A stretch of 64,000 nucleotides of DNA from Pomphorhynchus laevis. Taxonomy: Eukaryota > Acanthocephala > Palaeacanthocephala > Echinorhynchida > Pomphorhynchidae. Shown here piece after piece: positions 12,878 through 24,997 of this stretch (within the stretch, counting starts at the first letter, position 1; each line of letters opens with the position of its first letter). The notes under the pieces were generated by a model. That model worked only from the letters and a program-made list of their open reading frames with translations. It was not told the DNA's origin and did no database searches. The stretch spans positions 1 to 64,000 of the forward strand of contig WNNJ02002043.1 of assembly GCA_012934845.2 (NCBI GenBank), in the 5' to 3' direction. Both the position numbers and the translations under genes were made by a program.

Positions 12878-15853
12878 GAAGCTCAGGTGCAGAAGCGTTT
12901 TTACTGGCTTGTTGCATGTGTGGACCTTCTAGTTATTCTTTATATATGGCACAAATGCGTATCAGTTGATTACGAGAGCACTGAATTTCTCACATGATTT
13001 CTGAAGGAATGCGTCATTTATAAATTGTTATTGCAAAAAATCGCTTGAAACTGTGGTCCAGGAGCTAAAGCTGGCTACGATTGATTTTTAATCCAAATTG
13101 CTGCTAAATAACTGGACTTCGATCACCAGCTCCAACAGTCTAATGTATCTCTCCGAGACGATCCTAACCACCCAGTTGTCATCGTCAGTTGGATGAAGTG
13201 GTTAGGGTACGTTTTGACTGCTTTTGTGATAACTAAAAAGACACCAGCAATTTCTTACGATGATATACGAAGCTCAGGTGCTAAAGCGTTTTTACTGGCT
13301 TGTTGCGTGTGTGGACCTTCTAGTTATTCTTTATATAAGGCACAAATGCGTATCCGTTGATTACTAGGGCACTGAATTTCTCACAGGATTCCTGAAAGAA
13401 TGCGTCATCTTATAAATTTTTAATTCGAAAAATCGCCTTAAACTGTTGTCCAAGAGCCAAAGCTGGCTACGAATGATTTTAATCCAAATATGCTGCTAAA
13501 TAACTGGAATTCGATCATCGACTCCATCAGTCTAATGTATCACTCCGAGACGATCCTAACCACCCAGCAGTCATCGTCTGTTTGATGAAGTGGTTAGGGT
13601 ACGTTTCGATTGCATTTGTGATAACTATATAGACACCAGCAATTCCTTACGATGCTATACGAAATAATTGGACTTCAATCAATTAATTAATCAATAATAG
13701 GTTATTATTCAATAGTTAATTGAATAATTAATTAATCAATAATAGTTAATTATTCAATAGTTAATTCAATCAATTAACTTCAAATAATTGGACTTCAATC
13801 ATCAGCTCCATCAGTCTAATGTATCACTCCAAAACGATCCTAACTACCCAGCAGTCATCGTCAGTCGGATGATGTGGTTAGGGTACGTTTCGCCTGCTTT
13901 TGTGATAACTATAAAAACACCAGCAATTCCTCACGATGCTATACGAAGCACAGGTGCAGAAGCGTTTTTACTGGCTTGTTGCGTGTGAACCTTCTAGTTA
14001 TTCTTTATATAAGACACAAATGCTTATCCGTTGATTACGAAGGCACTGAATTTCTAACAGGATTGCTAAAGGAATGCGTCATTTATAAATTGTTATTGCG
14101 AAAAATCGTTTGAAACTCTGGTCCAGGAGCCAAAGCTGGCTACGATTGATTTTTAATCCAAATTTGCAGCTAAATAACTGGACTTCGATCATCAGCTCCA
14201 TCAGTCTAATGTATCACTCCGAGACGATCCCAACTACACAGCAGTCATCGTCAGTCGGATGAAGTGGTTAGGGTACGTTACGACTGCTTTTGTGATAACT
14301 ATAAAGACACCAGCAATTCCTCACGATGCTATACGAAGCACAGGTGCAGAAGCGTTTTTACTGGCTTGTTGCGTGTGTGGACCTTCTAGTTATTCTTTAT
14401 ATAAGGCACAAATGCGTATCCGTTGATTACGAGGGCACGGAATTTCTCACAGTATTCCTACAGGAATGCGTCATTTATATATTGTCTTTGCGAAAAATCG
14501 CTTGAAACTGTGGTCCAGGAACCAAAGCTGGCTACGATTGATTTTTAATCAAAATTTGCTGCTAAATAACTGGACTTCGATCATCAGCTCCATTAGTCTA
14601 AAGTATCACTCCGAGACGATCCTAACCACCCAGCAGTCATCGTCAGTCGGATGAAGTGGTTAGGGTAAGTTTCGACTGCTTATGTGATAACAATTAAGAC
14701 ACCAGCAATTCCTCACGATGCTATACGAAGCTCAGGTGCAGAAGAGTTTTTACTGGCTTGTTGCATTTGTGGACCTTCTAGTAATTCTTTATATAAGGTA
14801 CAAATTCGTATCCGTTGATTACCAGGACACTGAATTTCTCACAGGATTCCTAAAGGGATGCGTCATTTTATAAATTGTTATTGCGAAAAATTCGCTTGAA
14901 ACTGTGGTCCAGTAGCCAAAGCTGGCTACGATTGATTTCTAATCCAAATTTGCAGCTAAATTACTGGTTTTCGATCATCAGCTCCATCAGTCTAATGTAT
15001 CACTCCCAGACCATCAAAACCACCCAGCAGTCATCGTCAGTCGGATGAAGTGGTTAGTGTACGTTTCGATTGCTTTTGTGATAACTATAAAGACACCAGC
15101 AATTCCTCACGATGCTACACGACGCTCAGGTGCAGAAGCGTTTTTACTGGCTTGTTGCGTGTGTGGACCATCTAGTTATTCTTTATATAAGGCACAAATG
15201 CGTACCACTTGATTACGAGGGCACTGAATTTCTCACTAGATTCTAAAGGAATGCGCCATTTATAAATTGTTATCGCGAAAAATCGCCTGAAACTGTGGTC
15301 CAGGAGCCAAAGCTGGCTACGATTGATTTTTAATCCAAATTTGCTGCTAAATAACTGAACTTCAATCATCAGCTCCATCAGTCTAATGTATCACTATGAG
15401 ACGATCCTAACAACCCAGCAGTCATCGTCAGTCGGATGAAGTGGTTAGGGTACGTTTCGATTGCTTTTGTGATAACTATAAAGACACCAGCAATTCCTCA
15501 CGATGCTATACGAAGCTCAGGTGCAGAAGCGTTTTTACTGGCATGCTGCGTGTGTGTACCTTTTAGTTATTCTTTATATAAGGCACAAATGCGTATCCGT
15601 TGATTACGAAGGCACTGAATTTCTCACAGGATTCCTAAAGGAATGCGTCATTTATAAATTGTTTTTGCGAAAAATCGCTTGAAACTCTGGTCCAGGAGCC
15701 AAAGCTGGCTACAATTGATTTTTAATCCAAATTTGCTGCTAAATAACTGGAATTCGATGATCAGCTCCATCAGTCTAATGTATCAATCCGAGACGAAACT
15801 TAACACCCAGCAGTCATCGTCAGTCGGATGAAGTGGTTAGGGTACGTTTCGAT
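12878..15853. repeat. Higher-order repeat: second copy of 3,725-6,700
   Basis: A segment of about 3 kb (7-8 monomers plus the AT insert) at 3,725-6,700 recurs here at a constant offset of 9,153 bp. Shared private variants include GCATGTGTGG (3761/12,914), the insert at 4511/13,664 and TACGTTACGA (5121/14,274). The match stops at about 6,700/15,853. An extra monomer then enters, after which the match resumes at an offset of about 9,544. This is the pattern expected from unequal crossing over in a satellite. Confidence 0.85.
13664..13783. repeat. 120-bp AT-rich insert in the satellite, copy 3
   Basis: Same insert, 9,153 bp downstream of copy 1 and with the same private GGTTATTATT variant. It is therefore part of the large duplicated segment rather than an independent insertion. 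Confidence 0.9.
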
Positions 15854-16603
15854 TGCTTTTGTGATTACTATAAAGACACCAGCAATTCCCCACGATGCTA
15901 TACGATGGTCAGGTGCAGAAGCGTTCTTACTGGCTTGTTGCGTGTGTACCTTCTAGTTATTCTTTATATAAGGCACAAATGCGTATCAGTTGATTACGAG
16001 GGCACTGAATTTCTCACAGGATTCCTAAAGGAATGCGTCATTTATAAATTGTTATTGCGAAAAATCGCTTGAAACTGTGGTCCAGGAGCCAAAGCTGGCT
16101 ACGATTGATTTTTAATCCAAATTTGCTGCTAAATAACTGGACTTCGATCATCAGCTCCATCAGTCTAATGTATCACTCCGAGACGATCCTAACCACCCAG
16201 CAGTCATCGTCAGTCGGATGAAGTAGTTAGGGTACGTTTCGATTGCTATTGTGATAACTATAAAGACACCAGCAATTCCTCACGATGCTATACGAAGCTC
16301 AGGTGTAGAAGCGTTTTTACTGGCTTGTTGCGTGTGTAGATCTTCTAGTTATTATTTATATAAGGTACAAATGCGTATCCGTTGATTAACAGGGCACTGA
16401 ATTTCTCACAGGATTCCTGACGGAATGCGTCGTTTTATAAATTGATATTGCGAAAAATTGTTTGAAACTGTGGTCCAGGAGCCGAAGCTGGCTACGATTG
16501 ATTTTTAATCCAAATTTGCTGCTAAAAAACTGGACTTCGATCATCAGCTCCATCAGTCTAATGTATCACTCCGAGACGATCCTAACCACCCAGCAGTCAT
16601 CGT

Positions 16604-18354
16604 CAGTCGGATGAAGTAGTTAGGGTACGTTTCGATTGCTTTTGTGAAAACTATAAAGACACCAGCAATTCCTCACGATGCTATACGAAGCTCAGGTGCA
16701 GAAGCGTTTTTACTGGCTTGTTGCGTGTGTGGACCTTCTAGTTATTCTTTATAAAAGGTACAAATGCGTAACCGTTGATTACCAGGGCACTGAATTTCTC
16801 ACAGGATTCCTGAAGGAATGCGACATTTTGTAAATTGATATTGCGAAAAATCGCTTGAAACTGTGTTCATGGAGCCAAACTGGCTAGGATTGATTTTTAA
16901 TCCAAATTTGCAGCTAAACAACTGGACTTCGATCATCAGCTCCATCAGTCTAATGTATCACTCCCAGACCATCATAACCACCCAGCAGTCATCGTCAGTC
17001 GGATGAAGTGGTTAGGGTACGTTTCGATTGCTTTTGTGATAACTATAAAGACACCAGCAATTCCTCACGATGCTACACGAAGCTCAGGTGCAGAAGCGTT
17101 TTTACTGGCTTGTTGCGTGTGTAGACCTTCTAGATATTCTTTATATAAGGCACAAATGCGTACCACTTGATTACGAGGGCACTGAATTTCTCACAGGATT
17201 TCCTAAAGGAATGCGTCATTTATAAATTGTTATCGCGAAAAATCGCCTGAAAATGTGGTCCAGGAGCCAAAGCTGGCTACGATTGATTTTTAATCCAAAT
17301 TTGCTGCTAAATACCCTCGACTTCAATCATCAGCTCCATCAGTCTAATGTATCACTCCGAGACGATCCTAACAACCCAGCAGTCATCATCAGTCGGATGA
17401 TGTGGTTAGGGTACGTTTCGCCTGCTTTTGTGATAACTATAAAGACACCAGCAATTCCTCACGCTTGTTGCGTGTGTGGACCTTCTAGTTATTCTTTATA
17501 TAAGAAACAAATCCGTATCCGTTGATTACGAAGGCACTGAATTTCTAACAGGATTGCTAAAGAAATGCGTCATTTATAAATTGTTTTTGCGAAAAATCGC
17601 GTGAAACTGTGGTCCAGGAGCCAAAGCTGGCTACAATTGATTTTTAATCCAAATTTGCTGCTAAAAAACTGGACTTCGATCATCAGCTCTATCAGTCTAA
17701 TGTATCATTCCGAGACGATCCAAACCACCCGCAGTCATTGTCAGTCAGGTGAAGTGGTTAGGGTACGTTTTGCCTGCTTTTGTGAACACTATATAGACAC
17801 CAGCAATTCCTTACGATGCTATACGAAGCTCAGTTGCAGAAGCGTTTTTACTGGCTTGTTGCGTGTGTGGACCTTCTAGTTATTCTTAATATTAGGCACA
17901 AATGCGTATCCGTTGATTACGAGGGCACTGAATTTCTCACAGGATTCCTAAATGAATGCGTCATTTATAAATTGTTATTGCGAAAAATCGCTTGAAACTC
18001 TGGTCCAGGAGCCAAAGCTGGCTACGATTGAGTTTTAATCTAAATTTGCTGATAAATAACTGACTTCGATCATCAGCTCCATCAGTCTAATGTATCAATC
18101 CGAGAAGATCCTAACCACCCAGCAGTCATCGTAAGTCGGATGAAGTGGTTAGGGTACGTTTCGACTGCTTTTGTGATAACTATAAAGACACCAGCAATTC
18201 CTCACGATGCTATACGAATCTCAGGTGCAGAAGCGTTTTTACTGGCTTGTTGCATGTGTGGACCTTTAGTTATTCTTTATATATGGCACAAATGCGTACA
18301 GTTGATTTCGAGAGCACTGAATTTCTCACAGGATTTCTGAAGGAATGCGTCATT
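16604..18354. repeat. Higher-order repeat: second copy of 8,630-10,380
   Basis: About 1.75 kb recurs at an offset of 7,974 bp. Markers are AGTAGTTAGG (8641/16,615), GTGTTCATGGAG (near 8,890 and 16,861), a monomer with the same internal deletion giving CTCACGCTTGTTGCG (near 9,484 and 17,458), and the frame starting at 10,166/18,140. The shared deletion shows common descent of the two blocks. Confidence 0.83.
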
Positions 18355-18999
18355 TATAAATTGTTATCGCGAAAAATCGCTTGAAACTGTGGTCCAGGAG
18401 CTAAAGCTGGCTACGATTGATTTTTAATCCAAATTGCTGCTAAATAACTGGACTTCGATCACCAGCTCCATCAGTCTAATGTATCCCTCCGAGACGATCC
18501 TAACCACCCAGTAGTCATCGTCAGTCGGATGAAGTGGTTAGGGTACGTTTTGACTGCTTTTGTGATAACTAAAAAGACACCAGCAATTCCTCACGATGAT
18601 ATACCAAGCTCAGGTGCTAAAGCGTTTTTACTGGCTTGTTGCGTGTGTGGACCTTCTAGTTATTCTTTATATAAGGCACAAATGCGAATCCGTTGATTAC
18701 TAGGGCACTGAATTTCTCACAGGATTCCAGAAAGAATGCGTCATCTTATAAATTTTTAATGCGAAAAATCGCCTTAAACTGTTTCCAAGAGCCAAAGCTG
18801 GCTACGAATGATTTTTAATCCAAATATGCTGCTAAATAACTGGAATTCGATCATCGACTCCATTAGTCTAATGTATCACTCCGAGACGATCCTAACCACC
18901 CAGCAATCATCGTCAGTTTGATGAAGTGGTTAGGGTACGTTTCGATTGCTTTTGTGATAACTATATAGACACGAGCAATTCCTTACGATGCTATACGAA

Positions 19000-19119
19000 A
19001 TAATTGGACTTCAATCAATTAATTAATCAATAATAGTTAATTATTCAATAGTTAATTGAATAATTAATTAATCAATAATAGTTAATTATTCAATAGTTAA
19101 TTCAATCAATTAACTTCAA
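19000..19119. repeat. 120-bp AT-rich insert in the satellite, copy 4
   Basis: Same insert, 120 bp between the two ATAATTGG starts at 19,000 and 19,120. It matches copy 2. The following monomer is irregular: at about 19,268 the sequence jumps back, repeating part of the TTTCGATTGCTTTTGTG stretch. Confidence 0.88.
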
Positions 19120-19749
19120 ATAATTGGACTTCAATCATCAGCTCCATCAGTCTAATGTATCACTCCGTGACGATCCTAACCACCCAGCAGTCATCGTCAG
19201 TCGGATGATGTGGTTAGGGTACGTGTCGCCTGCTTTTGTGATAACTATAAAGACACCAGCAATTCCTCGGTACGTTTCGATTGCTTTTGTGATAACTATA
19301 AAGACACCAGCAATTTCTCACGATGCTATACGAAGCTCAGGTGCAGAAGCGTTTTTACTGGCTTGTTGCGTGTGTGGACCTTCTAGTTATTCTTTAAATA
19401 AGGTACAAATGCGTAACCGTTGATTACCAGGGCACTGAATTTCTCACAGGATTCCTGAAGGAATGCGTCATTTTGTAAATTGTTATTGCGAAAAATCGCT
19501 TGAAACTGTGTTCCAGGAGCCAAAGCTGGCTACGATTGATTTTTAATCCAAATTTGCTGCTAAATACCTGAACTTCGATCATCAGCTCCATCATTCTAAT
19601 GTATCACTCCGAGACGATCCTAACAACCAAGCAGTCATCGTCAGTCGGATGAAGTGGTTAGGGTACGTTTCGATTGCTTTTGTGATAACTATAAAGACAC
19701 CAGCAATTCATCACGATGCTATAAGAAACTCAGGTGCAGAAGCGTTTTT

Positions 19750-21060
19750 ACTGGCTTGTTGCGTGTGTAGACCTTCTAGATTTTTTTTATATAAGGCACA
19801 AATGCGTATCCGTTGATTACGAGGGCACTGAATTTCTCACAGGATTCCTAAAGGAATGCGTCATTTATAAATGGTTTTTGCGAAAAATCGCTTGAAACTG
19901 TGGTCCAGGAGCCACAGCTGGCTACAATTGATTTTTAATCCAAATTTGCTGCTAAATAACTGGACTTCGATCATCAGCTCCATCAGTCAAATGTATCATT
20001 CTGAGACGATCCAAACCACCCAGCAGTCATCGTCAGTCAGTTGAAGTGGTTAGGGTACGTTTCGATTGCTTTTGTGCTAACTATATAGACACCAGCAATT
20101 CCTTACGATGATATACGAAGCTCAGGTGCATAAGCGTTATTACTGGCATGCAGCGTGTGTGGACCTTCTAGTTATTCTTTATATAAGGCACAAATGCGTA
20201 TTTGTTGATTACGAGGGCACTGAATTTCTCACAGGATTCCTAAGGGAATGCGTCATTTATAAATTGTAATCTCGAAAAATCGCCTGAAAATGTGGTCCAG
20301 GAGCCAAAGCTGGCTACGATTGATTTTTAATCCAAATTTGCTGCTAAATACCTGAACTTCGATCATCAGCTCCATCAGTCTAATGTATCACTCCGAGACG
20401 ATCCTAACAACCCAGCAGTCATCGTCAGTCGGATGAAGTGGTTAGGGTACGTTTCGATTGCTTTTGTGATAACTATAAAGACACCAGCAATTCCTCAAGA
20501 TGCTATACGAAGCACAGGTGCAGAAGCGTTTTTACTGGCTTGTTGCGTGTGTAGACCTTCTAGATTTTTTTTATATAAGGCACAAATGCGTATCCGTTGA
20601 TTACGAGGGCACTGAATTTCTCACAGGATTCCTAAAGGAATGCGTCATTTATAAATGGTTTTTGCGAAAAATCGCTTGAAACTGTGGTCCAGGAGCCACA
20701 GCTGGCTACAATTGATTTTTAATCCAAATTTGCTGCTAAATAACTGGACTTCGATCATCAGCTCCATCAGTCAAATGTATCATTCTGAGACGATCCAAAC
20801 CACCCAGCAGTCATCGTCAGTCAGTTGAAGTGGTTAGGGTACGTTTCGATTGCTTTTGTGCTAACTATATAGACACCAGCAATTCCTTACGATGATATAC
20901 GAAGCTCAGGTGCATAAGCGTTATTACTGGCATGCAGCGTGTGTGGACCTTCTAGTTATTCTTTATATAAGGCACAAATGCGTATTTGTTGATTACGAGG
21001 GCACTGAATTTCTCACAGAATTCCTAAGGGAATGCGTCATTTATAAATTGTTATTGCGAA
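19750..21060. repeat. Local dimeric duplication in the satellite
   Basis: A two-monomer block repeats at 784 bp: the rare variant ACCTTCTAGATTTTTTTT is at 19,771 and 20,555, and the following monomers share GATGATATACG and CATGCAGCGTG variants. A similar 784-785-bp step links the GATGCCACACG variants near 7,531, 8,315 and 9,100. Dimers therefore amplify locally in at least two places. Confidence 0.8.
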
Positions 21061-21972
21061 AAATCGCTTGAAACTCTGGTCCAGGAGCCAAAGCTGGCTA
21101 CGATTGATTTTTAATCCAAATTTGCTGCTAAATATCTGGACTTCGATCATCAGCTCCATTCGTCTAATGTATCAATCCGAGACGATCTTAACCACCTAGC
21201 AGTCATCGTAAGTCGGTTAAGTGGTTAGGGTACGTTTCGACTGCTTTTGTGATAACTATAAAGACACCAGCATTTCCTCACGATGCAATACGAAGCTCTG
21301 GTGCAGAAGCATTTTTACTGGCTTGTTGCGTGTGTGGACCTTTTAGTTATTCTTTATATAAGGCACAAATGCGTATCCGTTGATTACCAGGGCACTGAAT
21401 TTCTCACAGGATTCCTGAAGGAATGCGTCATTTTATAAATTGTTATTGCGAAAAATCGCTTGAAACTGTGGTCCAGTAGCCAAAGCTGGCTACGATTGAT
21501 TTTTAATCCGAATTGGCTGCTAAATAACTGGACTTCGATCATCAGCTCCATCAGTCTAATGTATCACTCCGAGACGATCCTAACCACCCAGCAGTCATCG
21601 TCAGTCGGATGAAGTGGTTAGGGTACGTTTCGATTGCTTTTGTGATAACTATAAAGACACCAGCAATTCTTCCCGATGCTATACGAAACTCAGGTGTAGA
21701 ATCGTTTTTACTGGCTTGTTGCGTGTGTGGACCTTTTAGTTATTCTTTATATAAGGTACAAATGCGTATCCGTTGATTACCAGGGCACTGAATTTCTCAC
21801 AGGATTCCTGAAAGAGTGCGTCATTTTATAAATTGATATTGCGAAAAATCGTTTGAAACTGTGGTCCAGGAGCCAAAGCTGGCCACGATTGGTTTTTAAT
21901 CCAAATTTGCAGCTCAATAACTGGACTTCGATCATCAGCTCAATCAGTCTAATTTATCATTCCGAGACGATT

Positions 21973-22930
21973 CAAGCGTTGCAAATATTGAGTGTTTATG
22001 TATTGTTAGTTCATTGTTTTGTAATTTCCGAAGAAAATCATCGGTGCTACTAATATGTGATTGGACATGATCAAGTAATGGTTGTAGTTGTTTACCGATG
22101 TATTTAGATATGTTTTCACTCCATGTATTGCAGTTACTAACAATCGGTCTTCCAGGTACCGGTACACTATTTTTTTGTAACTTGGGTAGGAGATAGAATC
22201 TACCAGGAAGTGGGTTTTTGACAGTCATTGCTTTATCATGTTGTAAAATATTATTGCTTTTGTTAATTGCATTCATTATCGTGTCTTTATAATCTTCATT
22301 GCTCAGCTCTTTTTATGTATCAGTATTTAATTGCCTTTCTGCCTCATGTATTTAGTCCGCTTTACCCCATATTACAACTTTCCCACCTTGTCCGCTTGTT
22401 TTATTACAATTTCTGTATTTTTTTAATTGCGTAATTCCTTTCATTAATGAAGGATTCATATTATATTCTCTCTTCGCATTGGGTTTCATATAAATCAATT
22501 TTCGAATGTCAGGTTTATTCATGTATTGATTGATTGTCAGATGTCTTAATTCTGAATTTTCTATATCTTTGTGTATTCCGACACTAGTTTTCTTGATCGC
22601 TCGTACGAAATATAGTCTGTTGAACTCTCTAACAGAGGGTATAAATTTTAATCCTAGCTCTAGTAGGTTTATTTGTTCTTCTGGGATATCTATATTTGAG
22701 ATATTCTCTACTATGCTGGTAGAGATTGTGTTGTTTTTTAACTTTCTTCTTTTATTCCTAAACCTTCTGTTCGGATGATATTCTAGATTATATAATTCGA
22801 TCGGATATACTTCTTTACCAGTTATGATTTTTAACTTTTTACATTTGTTTTTAATCCAATATATATATTCGTTTTCATTAATGTTACATCGATCCGTATT
22901 ATACATATAACCAAATAAGTTTCGAAGTGT
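21973..22930 (-). mobile_element. Penelope-like element fragment: N-terminal region and start of RT
   Basis: Two minus-strand reading stretches, 22,906-22,352 and 22,276-21,97x, carry the typical order of a canonical PLE. The N-terminal region contains LLELGLKFIPSVREFNR. The RT fingers follow with FYLLPKLQKNS, VPGRPIVSNCN and later SSTDDFLRKL. The RT is cut off where the satellite begins, at about 21,973, so the catalytic YxDD part is absent. The stretch between the two frames is disrupted. The element lies back to back with the piece at 22,960-23,990, which holds the other end of a PLE. Partial and inverted copies are common in this family. Confidence 0.85.
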
Positions 22931-22959
22931 TCGTGTTAATTCTGTTTCAGCGTGCTTTA

Positions 22960-23990
22960 TAATTCTTTGCCATTGCTCGTTAATGCGCTTGTTGACATGT
23001 ACAGGAAGGACACCAAGATTCGCTTGAATTTACAATGAATTTATCCGCAGAAGGAAAATATGCAGCGAGAAATCACAATTTGAATCAAGTACTAAAATAT
23101 TGATGGACCAATTAAAAAATAGGGGATATTCTCATAGGCAGTGCCTAACACAGTACAACAGAGTTAGAAAAATGAACAGATCAATTTTGCTGAAAAACCA
23201 CAAAGAGGAAGCCTGCTCGGAGGACAATAAAAATATTAATTGTATTCTAGAGTATAACGCAGCATTTGAAAATATTAACAAATTACTAAACACAAACAAA
23301 GATCGAAATTTGACCAGCCTAAACAGAGTTAAGGTGTATTTTAAAAAGAACAAAAACATTAAAAGTCAAATTGTACATTCAAAAATTAAAAATATGACAG
23401 AAGCGACGAAAAGTATGGGTAGCTCAGCTCCATGTAAAGATAAAAGATGTAAATGTTATGCGGATATAGTGAATGTTACAAACACATTTAAGAGTCAACA
23501 CACCGGGTTAACGTACAAAACAAGAGGTAACCATACTTGTAAATCAAAGAATATAATATATTTATCAACATGCAATGATTGTCAAAAACAGTATATCGGA
23601 GAGAGCGGTAGACAATTAAACTTGAGAATGAACAATAGACGTGCTGATATTCTAAAGAACAAAATAGGATTTGATGGAGTGGTTAATCACAAAATTGAGT
23701 TTCCAAATCATCATATATTATCAACGCAAATAATACAAGGAGGGTTTAAAAATATCTATGAAAGGAAACAAACGGAGCAATATTGGATAGGACAAATCAT
23801 GAGTGATAAAATGCTAAATAAGTATCATGAATATCATGTACCATGATAATTGGAATTTTGGTATGTGATTGATATACGCTGAATTCTTTCATGTCGGAAT
23901 CAAGATATATACTGCAGAAAATATCTAGTGTAATCACCTGAAGAAGAAATTTTTCGAAACGCGTTGTGTTAATAAATTAGAAGTTTTTGT
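22960..23990 (+). mobile_element. Penelope-like element fragment: linker and GIY-YIG endonuclease
   Basis: The open frame 23,100-23,846 encodes the C-terminal half of a canonical PLE. GYSHRQCLTQYNRVRK is the end of the RT-thumb/linker region. A cysteine-bearing linker follows (CKDKRCKCYAD). The GIY-YIG nuclease then begins at NIIYLSTCNDCQKQYIGESG, with RQLNLRMNNRR and EQYWIGQI downstream. The family uses this nuclease for target cleavage during retrotransposition. Just after the stop lies CTGAAGA...CGAAACGCG (23,939-23,966), the position at which PLEs carry hammerhead-ribozyme-like sequence. The first residue of the frame is not a real start; the piece is 5' truncated. Confidence 0.85.
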
Positions 23991-24021
23991 TCTCTGGATT
24001 AATTAACTGATAATTAAACAG

Positions 24022-24022
<1 letters not shown>

Positions 24023-24083
<61 letters not shown>
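24023..24083. repeat. TA dinucleotide microsatellite
   Basis: An uninterrupted (TA)n run of about 60 bp between the PLE 3' flank and the 88-bp direct repeat. Further TA-rich runs lie at 24,612-24,662. Confidence 0.97.
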
Positions 24084-24087
<4 letters not shown>

Positions 24088-24612
24088 GTATGGAATTGGA
24101 TATCATGAAGGAAAGATTCTGTAGCTGGTTTTCAATGCGAAAGTCATTTTGTGTGACCTAGCAACTATTCAATACATAAACAAGCATCCATCAAAGGATC
24201 ACCAGTCCCGATTTCAATCGATCTTTACGATCCCATACGATACAATTTATAATAAGCATGCCAGAGGGCATCTCGAACAATGCAGTTTCTGGAGATTATG
24301 ATAGAAGGTTTCATATACTGTGTGAAATCTGCTAATCCTGGATTCGTAGCCTAGCAGTCAAGAGCGCAAGCCAAGTACGGAGAGCGACAGCTCGAATCTC
24401 GGATAAGTCAAATTTCAAAAGACGAAGAGTTGGTAGTCAGCCTTATGACGAGCCCGGGGCTACCAACATGTGGCAAAAAGCGGGCGAAACGAAAACGGCT
24501 GTGGCAATGGCGCCGTTAGTAGTCAGGGTGTATGGAATTGGATATCACGAAGGAAGGATTATGTAGCTGGTTTTCAATGCGAAAGTCACGTTGTGTGACC
24601 TAGCAACTATTC
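24083..24612 (+). mobile_element. tRNA-like short element between 88-bp direct repeats (442-bp unit)
   Basis: An 88-bp sequence beginning AGGGTGTATGGAATTGG is present at 24,083-24,170 and again at 24,525-24,612. The two copies differ at only a few positions, giving a tandem unit of 442 bp. Between them lies a tRNA-like stretch with a possible Pol III A box (TAGCCTAGCAGTC, 24,347-24,359) and B box (GCTCGAATC, 24,390-24,398) about 40 bp apart. Further on, TGACGA (24,446) is followed by a GCCCG...CGGGC stem and GAAA (24,486), which resembles a hammerhead core with one core base changed. It could be a tRNA-derived SINE, or a small tandem retroelement of the retrozyme type. No coding capacity is visible. 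Confidence 0.5.
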
Positions 24613-24654
24613 TATATATAGAATAGTATATATATCTATATATGTATATATATA

Positions 24655-24858
24655 TTTATATATATTCCAAATATAAGATTAATTAATTTTCCTAATGCAT
24701 CTTTAATATCTGCTAAATCTAGATTTGTATAAAGCGTACTAAAATCATACGTATTAATATTCTGAAAATCTATTCCTTTTGTGTGTTCTAAAAATTCTTT
24801 TGTAGAATTAATACTGAAATTGTGTTTTATACCAGTATTAATTTCGATGTCCGCATAG
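24655..24858 (-). mobile_element. Fragment of the Naiad-like PLE (RT region)
   Basis: This stretch closely matches, with point changes, the minus-strand PLE at 33,970-34,165 and the plus-strand copy at 55,370-55,550. The shared landmarks are CTTTTGTAGAATTAATACTGAAA and TATACCAGTATTAATTTCGAT (quoted in part). It has no ends of its own and is broken off on both sides. It abuts a different PLE (next entry). Confidence 0.85.
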
Positions 24859-24997
24859 TTGATGGGAATTCTAGAATCTTAGGAAAACGACTAATTCGCG
24901 GTCGCTTTTATAGGAGCCACCACCGTGCACGAGAGCATGTCCGATCTATGAACACAAAAGCAGACAGCATAATGTTTCATTGTGATACCAACGTAAT

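Larger units (their letters stand above)
1..21972. repeat. Satellite array, ~393-bp monomer, about 56 copies
   Basis: The same sequence recurs head to tail with a period of 393 bp: the landmark ATTGATTTTTAATCC falls at 1, 394, 787, 1180 and 1573, with a close variant at 1966, and continues at about this spacing to 21,9xx. Copies differ by point changes and small indels, and many neighbours are nearly identical. The array is cut by the left edge of the window and ends abruptly at about 21,972, where PLE sequence begins. Short open frames in the array are monomer reading frames that recur in every copy and are not genes. An array this long in a eukaryote is typical of (peri)centromeric or other heterochromatic satellite; the location is inference. 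Confidence 0.97.

Noticed and set aside
1502-21900. Dozens of short open frames of similar sequence (for example starting MKWLGYV or MVRVRF)
   Set aside because: They are the same reading frames of the 393-bp satellite monomer, differing only where the monomers differ. No start, stop or codon pattern suggests selection for protein.
1-21972. CRISPR-like array
   Set aside because: The repeat unit is 393 bp with no alternating short repeats and unique spacers. It is a eukaryotic satellite.
1-21972. Telomeric repeat (TTAGGG within GGTTAGGGTACG)
   Set aside because: The word occurs once per monomer and never in tandem, so it is part of the satellite.
24341-24410. Functional tRNA gene
   Set aside because: Box-like words are present, but no complete acceptor stem or closing 3' half pairs with the start. 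At best it is tRNA-derived.
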